Below are positions 7,667-15,635 of a stretch of 64,000 bases of DNA, in pieces. The position numbers were made by a program, and so were the translations under genes. The notes under the pieces were generated by a model. The model made no database searches, was not told the origin of the DNA, and saw nothing but the letters and a program-made list of their open reading frames with translations. Origin of the DNA: Candidatus Devosia phytovorans. Lineage in GTDB: Bacteria > Pseudomonadota > Alphaproteobacteria > Rhizobiales > Devosiaceae. The stretch lies in assembly GCA_029202405.1 (NCBI GenBank), contig CP119312.1, forward strand, positions 439,001 to 503,000. The letters are read 5' to 3'. Position 1 is the stretch's first letter, and each line of letters begins with the position of its first letter.

Positions 7667-8029
7667 TTAGTGTCGCGACAGGAGCGCGAGCACGTAGCCG
7701 ATGCCGATTGCGCTGGCGACCGCCGTCAGGGGCTTTTCCCGGATGGTGGCCTTAAGCTGCTGTTCGATGTCGCTGGCCTTTTCCTGCACGTCTTCAACGA
7801 CATGCTCGGCCTGGCGCTGGAGGTGATGCACCTCGCTTTTGGCAACGGCCTTGGCCTCATTGACCTTGTCATTGCTCAGCTTGGCCAGCGTGGCCGCGAT
7901 CGACTTGAGGTCGTCCTGCAGTTGGGAGATCTGGTCCTCGAGCTGCTCTTCGCGGATCTTGGAACTGGCGCGGGCAGCTCGGGCTGCGGCGGGCTTGCGG
8001 TCGGGTGCGAGGTCGGAAGTGCTGGCCAT
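7667..8029 (-). CDS. DUF883/ElaB-YqjD-like membrane-anchored protein
   Basis: A 120-residue protein with a long charged, helical and probably coiled-coil region (about 25-90). It ends in a single C-terminal membrane helix with small residues (AVASAIGIGYVLALL), as in the ElaB/YqjD/DUF883 family. In E. coli YqjD and ElaB tail-anchor to the inner membrane and bind ribosomes in stationary phase; whether this one does is unknown. The ATG at 8029 has AAGGAG upstream. It heads a two-gene operon with the holin-like protein, with an exact EcfG promoter 30 bases upstream. Confidence 0.82.
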   Translation of the reverse strand: MASTSDLAPDRKPAAARAARASSKIREEQLEDQISQLQDDLKSIAATLAKLSNDKVNEAKAVAKSEVHHLQRQAEHVVEDVQEKASDIEQQLKATIREKPLTAVASAIGIGYVLALLSRH

Positions 8030-8058
8030 TATGACGCTCCTTGATAAGATGCGGGCTA

Positions 8059-8083
8059 AACGTGCGGAAATCCCTGTGGTTCC
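8059..8083 (-). promoter_or_regulatory. EcfG-type promoter of the DUF883/holin-like operon
   Basis: On the minus strand GGAAC (8083-8079), 16 bases, then CGTT (8062-8059), an exact match upstream of the start at 8029. Confidence 0.8.
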
Positions 8084-8175
8084 CAGAACATGCGGGCGCT
8101 TGTCGCTGGTTGCGCTTTCAATCCGGAAAAGCGGCGGTCGGTTTTCGTGAAAGTGGTGCGGCCACACAAGAAGAC

Positions 8176-8204
8176 ACCCCAATGCGCGCGAAGCACATTG
8201 GGGT
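8176..8204 (-). terminator. Stem-loop after the DUF3309 operon
   Basis: A 9-bp perfect inverted repeat (8176-8184 with 8196-8204) lies 110 bases downstream of the DUF3309 stop. There is no strong T run, so terminator function is only probable. Apart from this and the promoter at 8059-8083, the 8030-8313 gap shows nothing recognisable. Confidence 0.45.
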
Positions 8205-8313
8205 GGCAAGGGGCGGGTGAAAGGGGGGCAACTTTCGACCCGCGGGCGCTTCTCATGAGTGAGAACCAGAAACTGGCTGCGCCTGTTTTGTTACCGGCAG
8301 GACCGGTTTGGCT

Positions 8314-8472
8314 TTAGATCCTGCCCATAAGGACAAGGATCAGAATGACGATCAGCACGACGCCCAGGATGCCGGACGGGCCGTAGCCGAAACCGCGCGA
8401 ATAACCCCAATTGGGCAATGCGCCGATCAGCAGCAGAATGAGGATGATGATGAGAATTGTACCCAAGCCCAT
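8314..8472 (-). CDS. DUF3309 small membrane protein
   Basis: A 52-residue protein starting MGLGTILIIILILLLIGALP. It has two hydrophobic helices separated by a Trp/Tyr/Gly-rich turn (NWGYSRGFGYGPSGILG) and ends in GRI, the full DUF3309 pattern. GGAGAG lies just upstream of the ATG. It follows the 54-residue gene by 45 bases and probably shares its EcfG promoter. Function is unknown; members are frequent in alphaproteobacterial stress loci. Confidence 0.85.
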   Translation of the reverse strand: MGLGTILIIILILLLIGALPNWGYSRGFGYGPSGILGVVLIVILILVLMGRI

Positions 8473-8517
8473 GGTAGCTCTCCTTTTTGTTCTTGTGACG
8501 CTTCGTTGCCGCTGATC

Positions 8518-8682
8518 CTAGAGGATGGCGACGAGCAGGCCGGCGGCGATGGACAGGATCAACAGGGCAGGTGCGAGGGCCTTGAACACATCGGCGTAAT
8601 GGGTTTGCCCATCATAGCCTTCCGTCCACACCATTGAGGTGCGGCCTGCGTTTTCCAGCGCCTTGATCTCCATGTTGGTCAT
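8518..8682 (-). CDS. Small single-helix membrane protein, unknown
   Basis: A 54-residue protein beginning MTNMEIKALENAGRTSMVW and ending in one hydrophobic helix (about 36-54, ALAPALLILSIAAGLLVAIL). The ATG at 8682 is chosen because GGAG lies seven bases upstream; ATGs at 8688 and 8673 are in frame. An exact EcfG promoter (8729-8754) lies 47 bases upstream. I do not recognise a family. Clean coding, a ribosome site and a promoter support a real gene. Confidence 0.65.
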   Translation of the reverse strand: MTNMEIKALENAGRTSMVWTEGYDGQTHYADVFKALAPALLILSIAAGLLVAIL

Positions 8683-8728
8683 GACCATCTCCGCTTGCTT
8701 GTTTGCACATTGTTGTGCGTGGCCAAGT

Positions 8729-8754
8729 AACGGGGCGTCAGATCATTTGGTTCC
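8729..8754 (-). promoter_or_regulatory. EcfG-type promoter of the 54-residue protein and DUF3309
   Basis: On the minus strand GGAAC (8754-8750), 17 bases, then CGTT (8732-8729). Confidence 0.72.
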
Positions 8755-8770
8755 GGAGAGGCTCCAGAGA

Positions 8771-9649
8771 TTATTCGACGCGGATGACGTCGACCGACTG
8801 GGTGGTCTCGTGCGAGCCGTGGGTCTTGAGCACGCCGACGATTGGGGAAATGTCGGAATAATCGCGGCCATGGCCGATGGAAATGTGGTCGGCGCCGGCG
8901 ATCATGGCATTGGTGGGGTCGAATTCGACCCAGCCGAGATGGCTGCCGCACCAGACACGCACCCAGGCATGCATGGCATCGGCGCCTTCAAGGCGCGGCT
9001 TGCCCTGGGGCGGGATGGTGCGCAGGAAGCCCGAGACATAGCCGGCGGGAATGCCGACGCCGCGGAGACCGGCGATCATCACATGGGCGAAATCCTGGCA
9101 GACGCCCTTGCGCAGGGCGAAGGCTTCGGCGGGCTTGGTTTCGACGTCGGTGGCCTTGGGATCGTAGGCAAAGTCGCGGTGGATAGCCATGCAGAGGGCA
9201 TTGGCGGCGGCAAGGACCGAGGCGCTGCCGGCGGTGACGTCCTCGACATAGTCGGTGATGGCGGGAACGAGCTGGACGCGCGGCGAGGCGGCGAGGAAAT
9301 GATGCGGGCTGTCGGGCTCGACGGACCAGAAGCGGGCGATTTCCTGTTTGAGGGCGTCGCGGGTGGGCGAGAGATCGGCGGGGGAGGCGAGCTCTTCCAC
9401 CAGCACGCGGGCGGTCAGCTTGATCTCGAGATGGTCATGCGGGGTGGCATAGGTCAGCTCGGTGACCGAATTGCCGAAGAAATCGGTGAAGGTGTTTTCG
9501 CGCTGCGGGCGGGGGTCGAAGGAGAGGCCAGAGGCGACGACGCGCTGCACGCCGGGAATGGTCACCGGGGCGACGCGGATCAGATGCCGCCCGCCATGCA
9601 CCGTGGCGTCGTAGTCATAGTGCAGGGCGAGGCGGACATCATAGAGCAT
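8771..9649 (-). CDS. Transglutaminase-like cysteine protease, short form
   Basis: A 292-residue cytoplasmic protein with a bacterial transglutaminase N-terminal beta domain (about 1-85) and a transglutaminase-like core with triad C184 (KGVCQDFAH), H227 (DAMHAWV) and D244 (VEFDPTN). Such proteins cleave or transfer at amide bonds and accompany ATP-grasp/alpha-E proteins in predicted peptide-synthesis or modification operons. It is the last gene of a three-gene minus-strand operon, five bases after its neighbour. Substrate and product are unknown. Confidence 0.9.
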   Translation of the reverse strand: MLYDVRLALHYDYDATVHGGRHLIRVAPVTIPGVQRVVASGLSFDPRPQRENTFTDFFGNSVTELTYATPHDHLEIKLTARVLVEELASPADLSPTRDALKQEIARFWSVEPDSPHHFLAASPRVQLVPAITDYVEDVTAGSASVLAAANALCMAIHRDFAYDPKATDVETKPAEAFALRKGVCQDFAHVMIAGLRGVGIPAGYVSGFLRTIPPQGKPRLEGADAMHAWVRVWCGSHLGWVEFDPTNAMIAGADHISIGHGRDYSDISPIVGVLKTHGSHETTQSVDVIRVE

Positions 9650-9654
9650 GGCGG

Positions 9655-12066
9655 TTACACAAAGTATGCCGCGGCGACGAGACCGGCCAGCATGCCGATA
9701 TCGGCAGCCAGTTTGTCGAGCCGTTCGGGCGTCATGTCGGCGGGATCGGCGGTGCGCAGTTCGGTCTCGATCTGGAGCGCGACCCTGGCGGCCGAGGAGA
9801 GCTGGCCCTCCTCGACGCCGCCGGGCAGCATTTCGATCTGGGTGCGCAGTTCGGTGATCTGGAAGATGACCGATCGCGGATTGAGCGGATCGAGGGCGAG
9901 CAGGTCGATGGCGCTTTGCGTGCCGGCGCTGACCGAATAGCGGCGGCGGTGCGACATGACGCTATCGCCGATTTCGAGCAGCATTTCGATCGACCCGTCG
10001 GGCGCGTCCTTCGCCGTCAGCCAACTGACGACGCGGGCGATCTGGATGGCGCGTTCGAGGCGGCGGCCCAGTTCGAGGAAGCGCCAGCCGGCGAAGCGAT
10101 ACATGTTTTCATGCACGAGGCCGGAAAAGCCGGCCAGCTTGCGCAGCAGCACGGTCATGGCACGGGTGGCGTCGTCGCCCGGCTTGACGCGGGTGGCGAA
10201 GCGCCGGGCGGTCTTTTGCAGGTCATCGAGCGCCAGCCAGCCATCGGGCGAGAAGCGGTCGCGGATCTGGCCGGCGGAATGGACGGCGCTGTCGATTGAG
10301 GAGAGCAGGCCTTGCGGCATGGCTTCGCCGGCGTCGACATCGATGCTGTCGAGGAAGTCGGCGCAATGGGTGAGGATGGGCAGGTCGGACTTGCTGAGTT
10401 CGGCGAGGCGGGCGTTGTAGGCGCGCAGGATGCGGACCGTGGCTTCGCAGCGCTCGGCGTAGCGGCCGAGCCAGATGAGGTTATCGGCGGCGCGGCTGGG
10501 CAGGCTGCCGTGGGCATTGCGCACCAGCTTCTGGCCATCCTGGGGCAGGAGCGAGACCTGTTCGACGGGCTTTGAAGAGAGCACCCAGACGTCGGCAGCC
10601 TGGCCGCCGCGCTGCATGGCGATGGCGGAGGTGTCCTGATTGGAACCAACGCGGGCAAAGCCACCGGGCATGATGGTCCAGCCGTGCTCGGTGCGGGCGG
10701 CAAAGACGCGGAGGGTGATCGGGCGGGGCTGCAGCTTGCCATCGACATATACCGGGGCGGTGGAGAGCTGCACCGGCTCCTGGCCGACGTAATTGGCGCC
10801 ATTGGCGCGGATGCGGTCGAGGAGGGCGGCCTTCTGTTCCGGCGGAATGGACGAGCCAAGGGCGGTGCCACGCAGGTCATCGAAGGGCAGGGTGGTGGCG
10901 AAGGCCGGACCGATCAGCAGGTTGTCGAAATTGTCGAGTACATGGCGCTGTTCGCCGGGCTGGCCGCACCACCAGGTGGCGATTTCGGGCAGCAGCAGGT
11001 CCTGACCGAGCAGCTTTTGCGCGAGGCGCGGCATGAAGGCGGCAAGGGCGCGAGTTTCGAGCAGGCCGGTGCCCAAGGCATTGATGATCGAGAGCGAGCC
11101 GTGGCGCAGGGCTTCGACCATGCCGGGCGTGCCGATGCGGCTGTCGTAGCGCAGTTCGAGCGGGTCGACGAAGCTGGCATCCATACGGCGCCAGAGCACG
11201 CTGACCGGCTTGGGACCGGCCACGGTGCGGACCATGACATTGCCGTCCTCGATGATGAGGTCCTCGCCTTCGAGCAGCATGAGGCCGAGATAGCGGGCGA
11301 TATAGGCGTGTTCGAAATAGGTTTCGTTGAGCTGGCCGGGGGTGAGGATGCCGACTCGGCCGTCGCCGCGCTTGGCATCGGCAAAGAGCGTGTCGCGGAA
11401 ATCGCGGAAGAAGCCGGCGAGGCGCTGTACGTTCATCTCCGCATAGATGTCGGACAGGGCGCGGGTGGTGGCGACGCGGTTTTCCAGTGCAAAGCCGGCG
11501 CCGGAGGGCGCCTGGGCGCGATCGCCCAACACCCACCATGCGCCATCGGGGCCACGGCCGAGTTCGAAGGCGCAGAAGTGGAGGTAGTGGCCGCTGACGG
11601 GGCGGACGCCGACCAGAGGTCGCAGGAATTCGCCGTTCTGGGCGACGAGTTCTGGTGGCAGCAGGCCCTGCTGGACCAGGCGATTGTCGCCATAGATATC
11701 GGCGATGACGGTTTCGAGCAGTTCGGCGCGCTGGATCAGGCCGGTGGAAATGCGCGACCAGTCGGCTTCGTCGATCAGCAGGGGCACGTGGGCCAGCGGC
11801 CAGTCGCGCTCCTTGCCCTCGGCGCCGTCATATTTGCGATAGAAGACGCCGGAATCGCGCAGATATTGATCGGCGCGCTCGAAGCGGGCGGCGAGTTCGA
11901 CCGGTCCGAGCTTGTCGAACTCGGCCATCAGTTGCGACCAGCCAGGGCGGATATTGCCCTGGGGGTCGATCATTTCGTCGGGAATGCCGGGCTGCAGCCG
12001 GTAATCAGCAATGATGCTGGGGCTGTCAGGGCTCTTTCCGCGACTTTTTTGTCTTGGCATTTGCAT
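9655..12066 (-). CDS. Circularly permuted ATP-grasp / alpha-E fusion protein
   Basis: An 803-residue fusion. Residues about 75-500 form a circularly permuted type 2 ATP-grasp domain, expected to make an amide bond using ATP. Residues about 515-803 form an all-helical alpha-E domain (starting near RAADNLIWLGRYAERCEA). In many bacteria these are two adjacent genes; here they are one chain, which implies they work together. Flanked by two transglutaminase-like proteins at three- and five-base spacings, it is the probable ligase of a peptide-building or peptide-tagging pathway. That role comes from comparative genomics of the families; the product is not known. Confidence 0.92.
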   Translation of the reverse strand: MQMPRQKSRGKSPDSPSIIADYRLQPGIPDEMIDPQGNIRPGWSQLMAEFDKLGPVELAARFERADQYLRDSGVFYRKYDGAEGKERDWPLAHVPLLIDEADWSRISTGLIQRAELLETVIADIYGDNRLVQQGLLPPELVAQNGEFLRPLVGVRPVSGHYLHFCAFELGRGPDGAWWVLGDRAQAPSGAGFALENRVATTRALSDIYAEMNVQRLAGFFRDFRDTLFADAKRGDGRVGILTPGQLNETYFEHAYIARYLGLMLLEGEDLIIEDGNVMVRTVAGPKPVSVLWRRMDASFVDPLELRYDSRIGTPGMVEALRHGSLSIINALGTGLLETRALAAFMPRLAQKLLGQDLLLPEIATWWCGQPGEQRHVLDNFDNLLIGPAFATTLPFDDLRGTALGSSIPPEQKAALLDRIRANGANYVGQEPVQLSTAPVYVDGKLQPRPITLRVFAARTEHGWTIMPGGFARVGSNQDTSAIAMQRGGQAADVWVLSSKPVEQVSLLPQDGQKLVRNAHGSLPSRAADNLIWLGRYAERCEATVRILRAYNARLAELSKSDLPILTHCADFLDSIDVDAGEAMPQGLLSSIDSAVHSAGQIRDRFSPDGWLALDDLQKTARRFATRVKPGDDATRAMTVLLRKLAGFSGLVHENMYRFAGWRFLELGRRLERAIQIARVVSWLTAKDAPDGSIEMLLEIGDSVMSHRRRYSVSAGTQSAIDLLALDPLNPRSVIFQITELRTQIEMLPGGVEEGQLSSAARVALQIETELRTADPADMTPERLDKLAADIGMLAGLVAAAYFV

Positions 12067-12069
12067 GCG

Positions 12070-15000
12070 CTACCAAAATCGTGGCGGTCGGCGCAGGTCA
12101 AGCGTCAGCGGGAATTCGTCCGCAGGCTTTTCGTCCCTCAACATGTAACCACCGGCGGTATGGTTCTGCGGCACGAAGCGGGCGAGGCGGCGGGCCTCGG
12201 CTTCATTGCCATTGACCGGGAAGGTTTCGTAGTTGCGGCCGCCGGGATGGGCGACATGGTATACGCAGCCGCCAACGGGGCGTTGGGTCCAGCGATCATA
12301 GATGTCAAAGACCAGCGGCGTGTTGACCGGCAGGACGGGATGGAGGCCCGAGGCGGGCTGCCAGGCCTTGTAGCGGACGCCGGCAACGGCGGTGCCCGCC
12401 TTGTCGGTGGGGCGAAGCGGGACGGGGCGCTGGTTGCAGGCGACGGCATAGCGCTCGGGGTTGATGCCCTCCAACTTCACTTGCAGACGCTCCACCGAAG
12501 AGTCCACGAAGCGCACCGTGCCGCCGATGGCGCCCTGTTCGCCCATGACGTGCCAGGGTTCGAGCGCCTGGCGTAGTTCGAGGTGCACGCCCTCGTATTC
12601 GACCTCGCCACAGAAGGGGAAGCGGAATTCGAGCTGGGCGGCGAACCAGGCGGGATCGAGCTTGAAGCCGTGGCGGTCGAGATCGGCGATGATGTCGAGG
12701 AAATCCTGCCAGACATAGTGGGGCAGCATGAAGCGGTCATGCAGGGTCGTGCCCCAGCGGGCAAAGCCGCCATCCGCGGGATCGGTCCAGTAGCGGGCGA
12801 TCAGCGCGCGGATCAGCACCTGCTGGGCCAGCGACATGCGGGCATTGGGCGGCATTTCGAAGCCGCGGAATTCCACCAGGCCGAGCCGGCCGGTGGGGCC
12901 ATCGGGCGAGAAGAGCTTGTCGATGCAGATTTCGGAGCGGTGGGTGTTGCCGGTGACATCGACGAGCAGGTTGCGGAACAGGCGATCGACCAGCCAGGGC
13001 AGGGGTGCAGGTTCACCCGAGGCGGGGTGAGGCACCTGGGCCATGGCGATTTCGAGTTCGTAGAGGCTGTCGTGGCGGGCCTCGTCGAAGCGCGGCGCCT
13101 GGCTGGTGGGGCCGATGAAGAGGCCCGAAAACAGATAGCTCATGGCCGGATGGCGCTGCCAATGGAGGACCAGCGACTTGAGCAGGTCGGGGCGGCGCAG
13201 GAAGGGGCTGTCATGCGGCGTGGCGCCGCCGACCACGACGTGATTGCCACCGCCGGTGCCGGTGTGACGGCCGTCGATCATGAACTTGTCGGCGCCGAGC
13301 CGGCTGAGGCGTGCCTCCTCATAGATGGCGGAGGTGGTGGCGACGCAATCATCCCAACTCGAAGCGGGGTGGATATTGACCTCGATGACGCCCGGATCGG
13401 GCGCGACGCGGATGACATTGAGGCGCGGGTCATGTGGCGGCGCATAGCCTTCGAGATGCACCGGCATGCCGATGTCTTTCGCGGCCGCTTCAGTGGCGGC
13501 GACGAGTTCGAGGTAGTCTTCGAGCTTTTCCACGGGGGGCAGGAAGACGCAAAGACGATGGTCGCGTACTTCGGCCGTGACGGCCGTGCGCACTTCGCCC
13601 TCGATCTCGCTGATGACCTGTTCGGTGCGATCCTGCTGTTCACTGGCCGCGGTGAAATCGGCAGTGGCCTGGGCGCGGGGATCAGCTTGCAGCCCGGTCT
13701 TCTGGCGAGCCAGCACTTCCACCGGATCGGGCAGGGGTCCGCGCGGTTCGCCGGGATCCTGAGCCACGACATGGGGATAGGCGGTGGGCTTGAGATGTTT
13801 GAGCGAGCTCAGCGGCAGACGATAGCCGGCGGGACTGTCGCCGGGGGCGAGGAAGAGCTTGCCGCGGCGGGTCTTCCAGACTTCGGTGAGCCAGGGGCTG
13901 GAGGCTGTCGCATTCCAGCGCTGGACGGGCAGGACATAGCCGGTGGGGCTGGTCAGGCCGCGTTCGAAGACTTTCGCTATGCGCGAACGGGCTTCGGGAT
14001 CAGCCAGTTCGGAATTGGCGGGATCGACATTGGCGGGGAGGTTGGCTTCCTTGAGCAGCCATTCGCCAGGGTCTTCATAGGCCTCGGCAATGGTTTCACC
14101 GGTGAGGCCGAGATTGCGCGCGAAGCTGTCGAGGAATTTGCGCGCGTCGTCGTGGGTGGCGCTGGTCTCGACGCCTTCGCGGGCGATGAGCTTTTCATCG
14201 CTCCAGACCGGCTTGCCGTCGAGGCGCCAGTAGAGCGAGAAGGTCCAGCGTGGCAGGCTTTCGCCGGGGTACCACTTGCCCTGGCCGTAATGCAGCATGC
14301 CGTTGGGGGCGAAGCGCTGACGGAGGCGACGGATCAGGTCATCGGCGAGGCGGCGCTTGGTGGGGCCGACGGCGCCGGTGTTCCACTCGTCGGCTTCGAA
14401 ATCATCGACGGAAACGAAGGTTGGTTCACCGCCCATGGTGAGGCGAACGTCATTGTCGGCGAGCACCTTGTCGACCTGATGGCCGAGGGCGTCGAGCTGA
14501 TCCCAGGAAGCATCGGAGAAGGGTTTGGTGATGCGCGGATGTTCGGCGACGCGGGTGACCTTCATGTCGAAGGCGAAATCGACCTCGGCATAGGAGGCAA
14601 AGCCCGAGATCGGCGCGGCATTGCGGTAATGCGGTGTTGCGGCCAGCGGGACGTGGCTCTCGCCGGTCAGGAGGCCCGAGGTCGGGTCGAGGCCGACCCA
14701 GCCGGCGCCCGGCAGATAGACTTCGCACCAGGCGTGCAGATCGGTGAAATCGTGATCGGTGCCGGCGGGGCCATCGAGCGACACTAGATCGGGCTTGAGC
14801 TGGATCAGATAGCCGGAGACGAAGCGGGCGGCAAAGCCGAGATGGCGCAAAATCTGGACCAGCAGCCAGGAGGAATCGCGGCAGGAGCCTCTGGCATTGC
14901 CGAGGGTTTCCTCGGGCGTCCAGACGCCGGTTTCCATACGGACGATATAGGCGATGTGCTGCTGGATGGAGGCGTTGATGGCGGTGACGAAATTGACCGT

Positions 15001-15420
15001 ATTCATCGGCGTCTTGTCGATGCCGTCGAGGAATTTCTGCAGCAGCGGGCCGGCCGGCTCGGGCTTGCTATAAATGGAGAGGTCGTCGCGCAGGTCTTCC
15101 GGATATCGGAAGGGGAAGGTCTCGGCCACTTCTTCGACGAAGAAGTCGAAGGGATTGTAGACCGTCATGTCGGCGACGAGTTCGACTTCGATCTTGAGCT
15201 CGGTGACGGGCTCGGGAAAGACGAAGCGGGTCAGGAAATTGCCGTAAGGGTCCTGCTGCACATTGGTGAAATGCAGGCCGGGCGAGACTTTGAGCGCATA
15301 GCTCAGCACCTTGGTGCGGGAATGGGGCGCGGGCTGCAGCCGGATGATCTGGGGCTGGAGGACGACCGGACGGTCGTACTTGTAGTGCGTCAGATGATAG
15401 ACGGCGGCTTTGATCGACAT
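12070..15420 (-). CDS. Transglutaminase-DUF2126 large protein
   Basis: A 1116-residue protein and first gene of the operon. The N-terminal third is a bacterial transglutaminase (beta domain about 1-85, core with C180 in GSCRDSSW, H229 in DLHAWCEVY, D245 in GLDPTSG). The remainder (about 310-1110) is DUF2126, which almost always occurs with ATP-grasp/alpha-E proteins and carries conserved acidic/His motifs such as GGEPTFVSVDD and TGTGGGNHVVVGG. The latter region resembles a ligase fold, so the enzyme may both form and cleave an amide bond. No signal peptide is visible. No EcfG-type promoter is seen upstream. Confidence 0.93.
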   Translation of the reverse strand: MSIKAAVYHLTHYKYDRPVVLQPQIIRLQPAPHSRTKVLSYALKVSPGLHFTNVQQDPYGNFLTRFVFPEPVTELKIEVELVADMTVYNPFDFFVEEVAETFPFRYPEDLRDDLSIYSKPEPAGPLLQKFLDGIDKTPMNTVNFVTAINASIQQHIAYIVRMETGVWTPEETLGNARGSCRDSSWLLVQILRHLGFAARFVSGYLIQLKPDLVSLDGPAGTDHDFTDLHAWCEVYLPGAGWVGLDPTSGLLTGESHVPLAATPHYRNAAPISGFASYAEVDFAFDMKVTRVAEHPRITKPFSDASWDQLDALGHQVDKVLADNDVRLTMGGEPTFVSVDDFEADEWNTGAVGPTKRRLADDLIRRLRQRFAPNGMLHYGQGKWYPGESLPRWTFSLYWRLDGKPVWSDEKLIAREGVETSATHDDARKFLDSFARNLGLTGETIAEAYEDPGEWLLKEANLPANVDPANSELADPEARSRIAKVFERGLTSPTGYVLPVQRWNATASSPWLTEVWKTRRGKLFLAPGDSPAGYRLPLSSLKHLKPTAYPHVVAQDPGEPRGPLPDPVEVLARQKTGLQADPRAQATADFTAASEQQDRTEQVISEIEGEVRTAVTAEVRDHRLCVFLPPVEKLEDYLELVAATEAAAKDIGMPVHLEGYAPPHDPRLNVIRVAPDPGVIEVNIHPASSWDDCVATTSAIYEEARLSRLGADKFMIDGRHTGTGGGNHVVVGGATPHDSPFLRRPDLLKSLVLHWQRHPAMSYLFSGLFIGPTSQAPRFDEARHDSLYELEIAMAQVPHPASGEPAPLPWLVDRLFRNLLVDVTGNTHRSEICIDKLFSPDGPTGRLGLVEFRGFEMPPNARMSLAQQVLIRALIARYWTDPADGGFARWGTTLHDRFMLPHYVWQDFLDIIADLDRHGFKLDPAWFAAQLEFRFPFCGEVEYEGVHLELRQALEPWHVMGEQGAIGGTVRFVDSSVERLQVKLEGINPERYAVACNQRPVPLRPTDKAGTAVAGVRYKAWQPASGLHPVLPVNTPLVFDIYDRWTQRPVGGCVYHVAHPGGRNYETFPVNGNEAEARRLARFVPQNHTAGGYMLRDEKPADEFPLTLDLRRPPRFW

Positions 15421-15499
15421 GCGCTCAGGTCGCTCGCTTCAGGCCACAGATTTTGACTTCCCGGGTAGGAGCTTAGCGGGGTTTGCGGGCGGTGGATAG

Positions 15500-15634
15500 G
15501 TGCCACGCCCTCGTGGTTCGAGGCTCGCGAGGGCTCGCACCTCACCATGAGGGCTACTGGGAACGCGACGCTGCAACAGCCCTCATGGTGAGGTGCTTTG
15601 CATCGCAAAGCCTCGAACCACGAGGGCGTGGCAC
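15500..15634. repeat. Nested palindromic intergenic mosaic element
   Basis: A 135-base element built from two nested inverted repeats. The outer arms are 25 bases and identical (15500-15524 with 15610-15634). The inner arms are 19 bases and identical (15537-15555 with 15578-15596). It ends one base before the FGGY kinase stop and shows no coding. Architecture and composition resemble the REP/RIME-type mosaic repeats dispersed in rhizobial genomes. Copy number cannot be judged because this window contains only one full copy. Confidence 0.8.
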
Positions 15635-15635
15635 T

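Noticed and set aside
10684..12576. Long plus-strand open frame antisense to the ATP-grasp/alpha-E gene
   Set aside because: It is a shadow of high-GC coding on the other strand. The minus-strand frame has clear conserved domains, and the plus frame has low-complexity Gly/Ala/Asp composition and no ribosome site.
12583..14787. 734-codon plus-strand frame antisense to the DUF2126 gene
   Set aside because: Same reason: biased Gly/Ala/Glu composition, no recognisable domain, and the opposite strand encodes a well-conserved protein.
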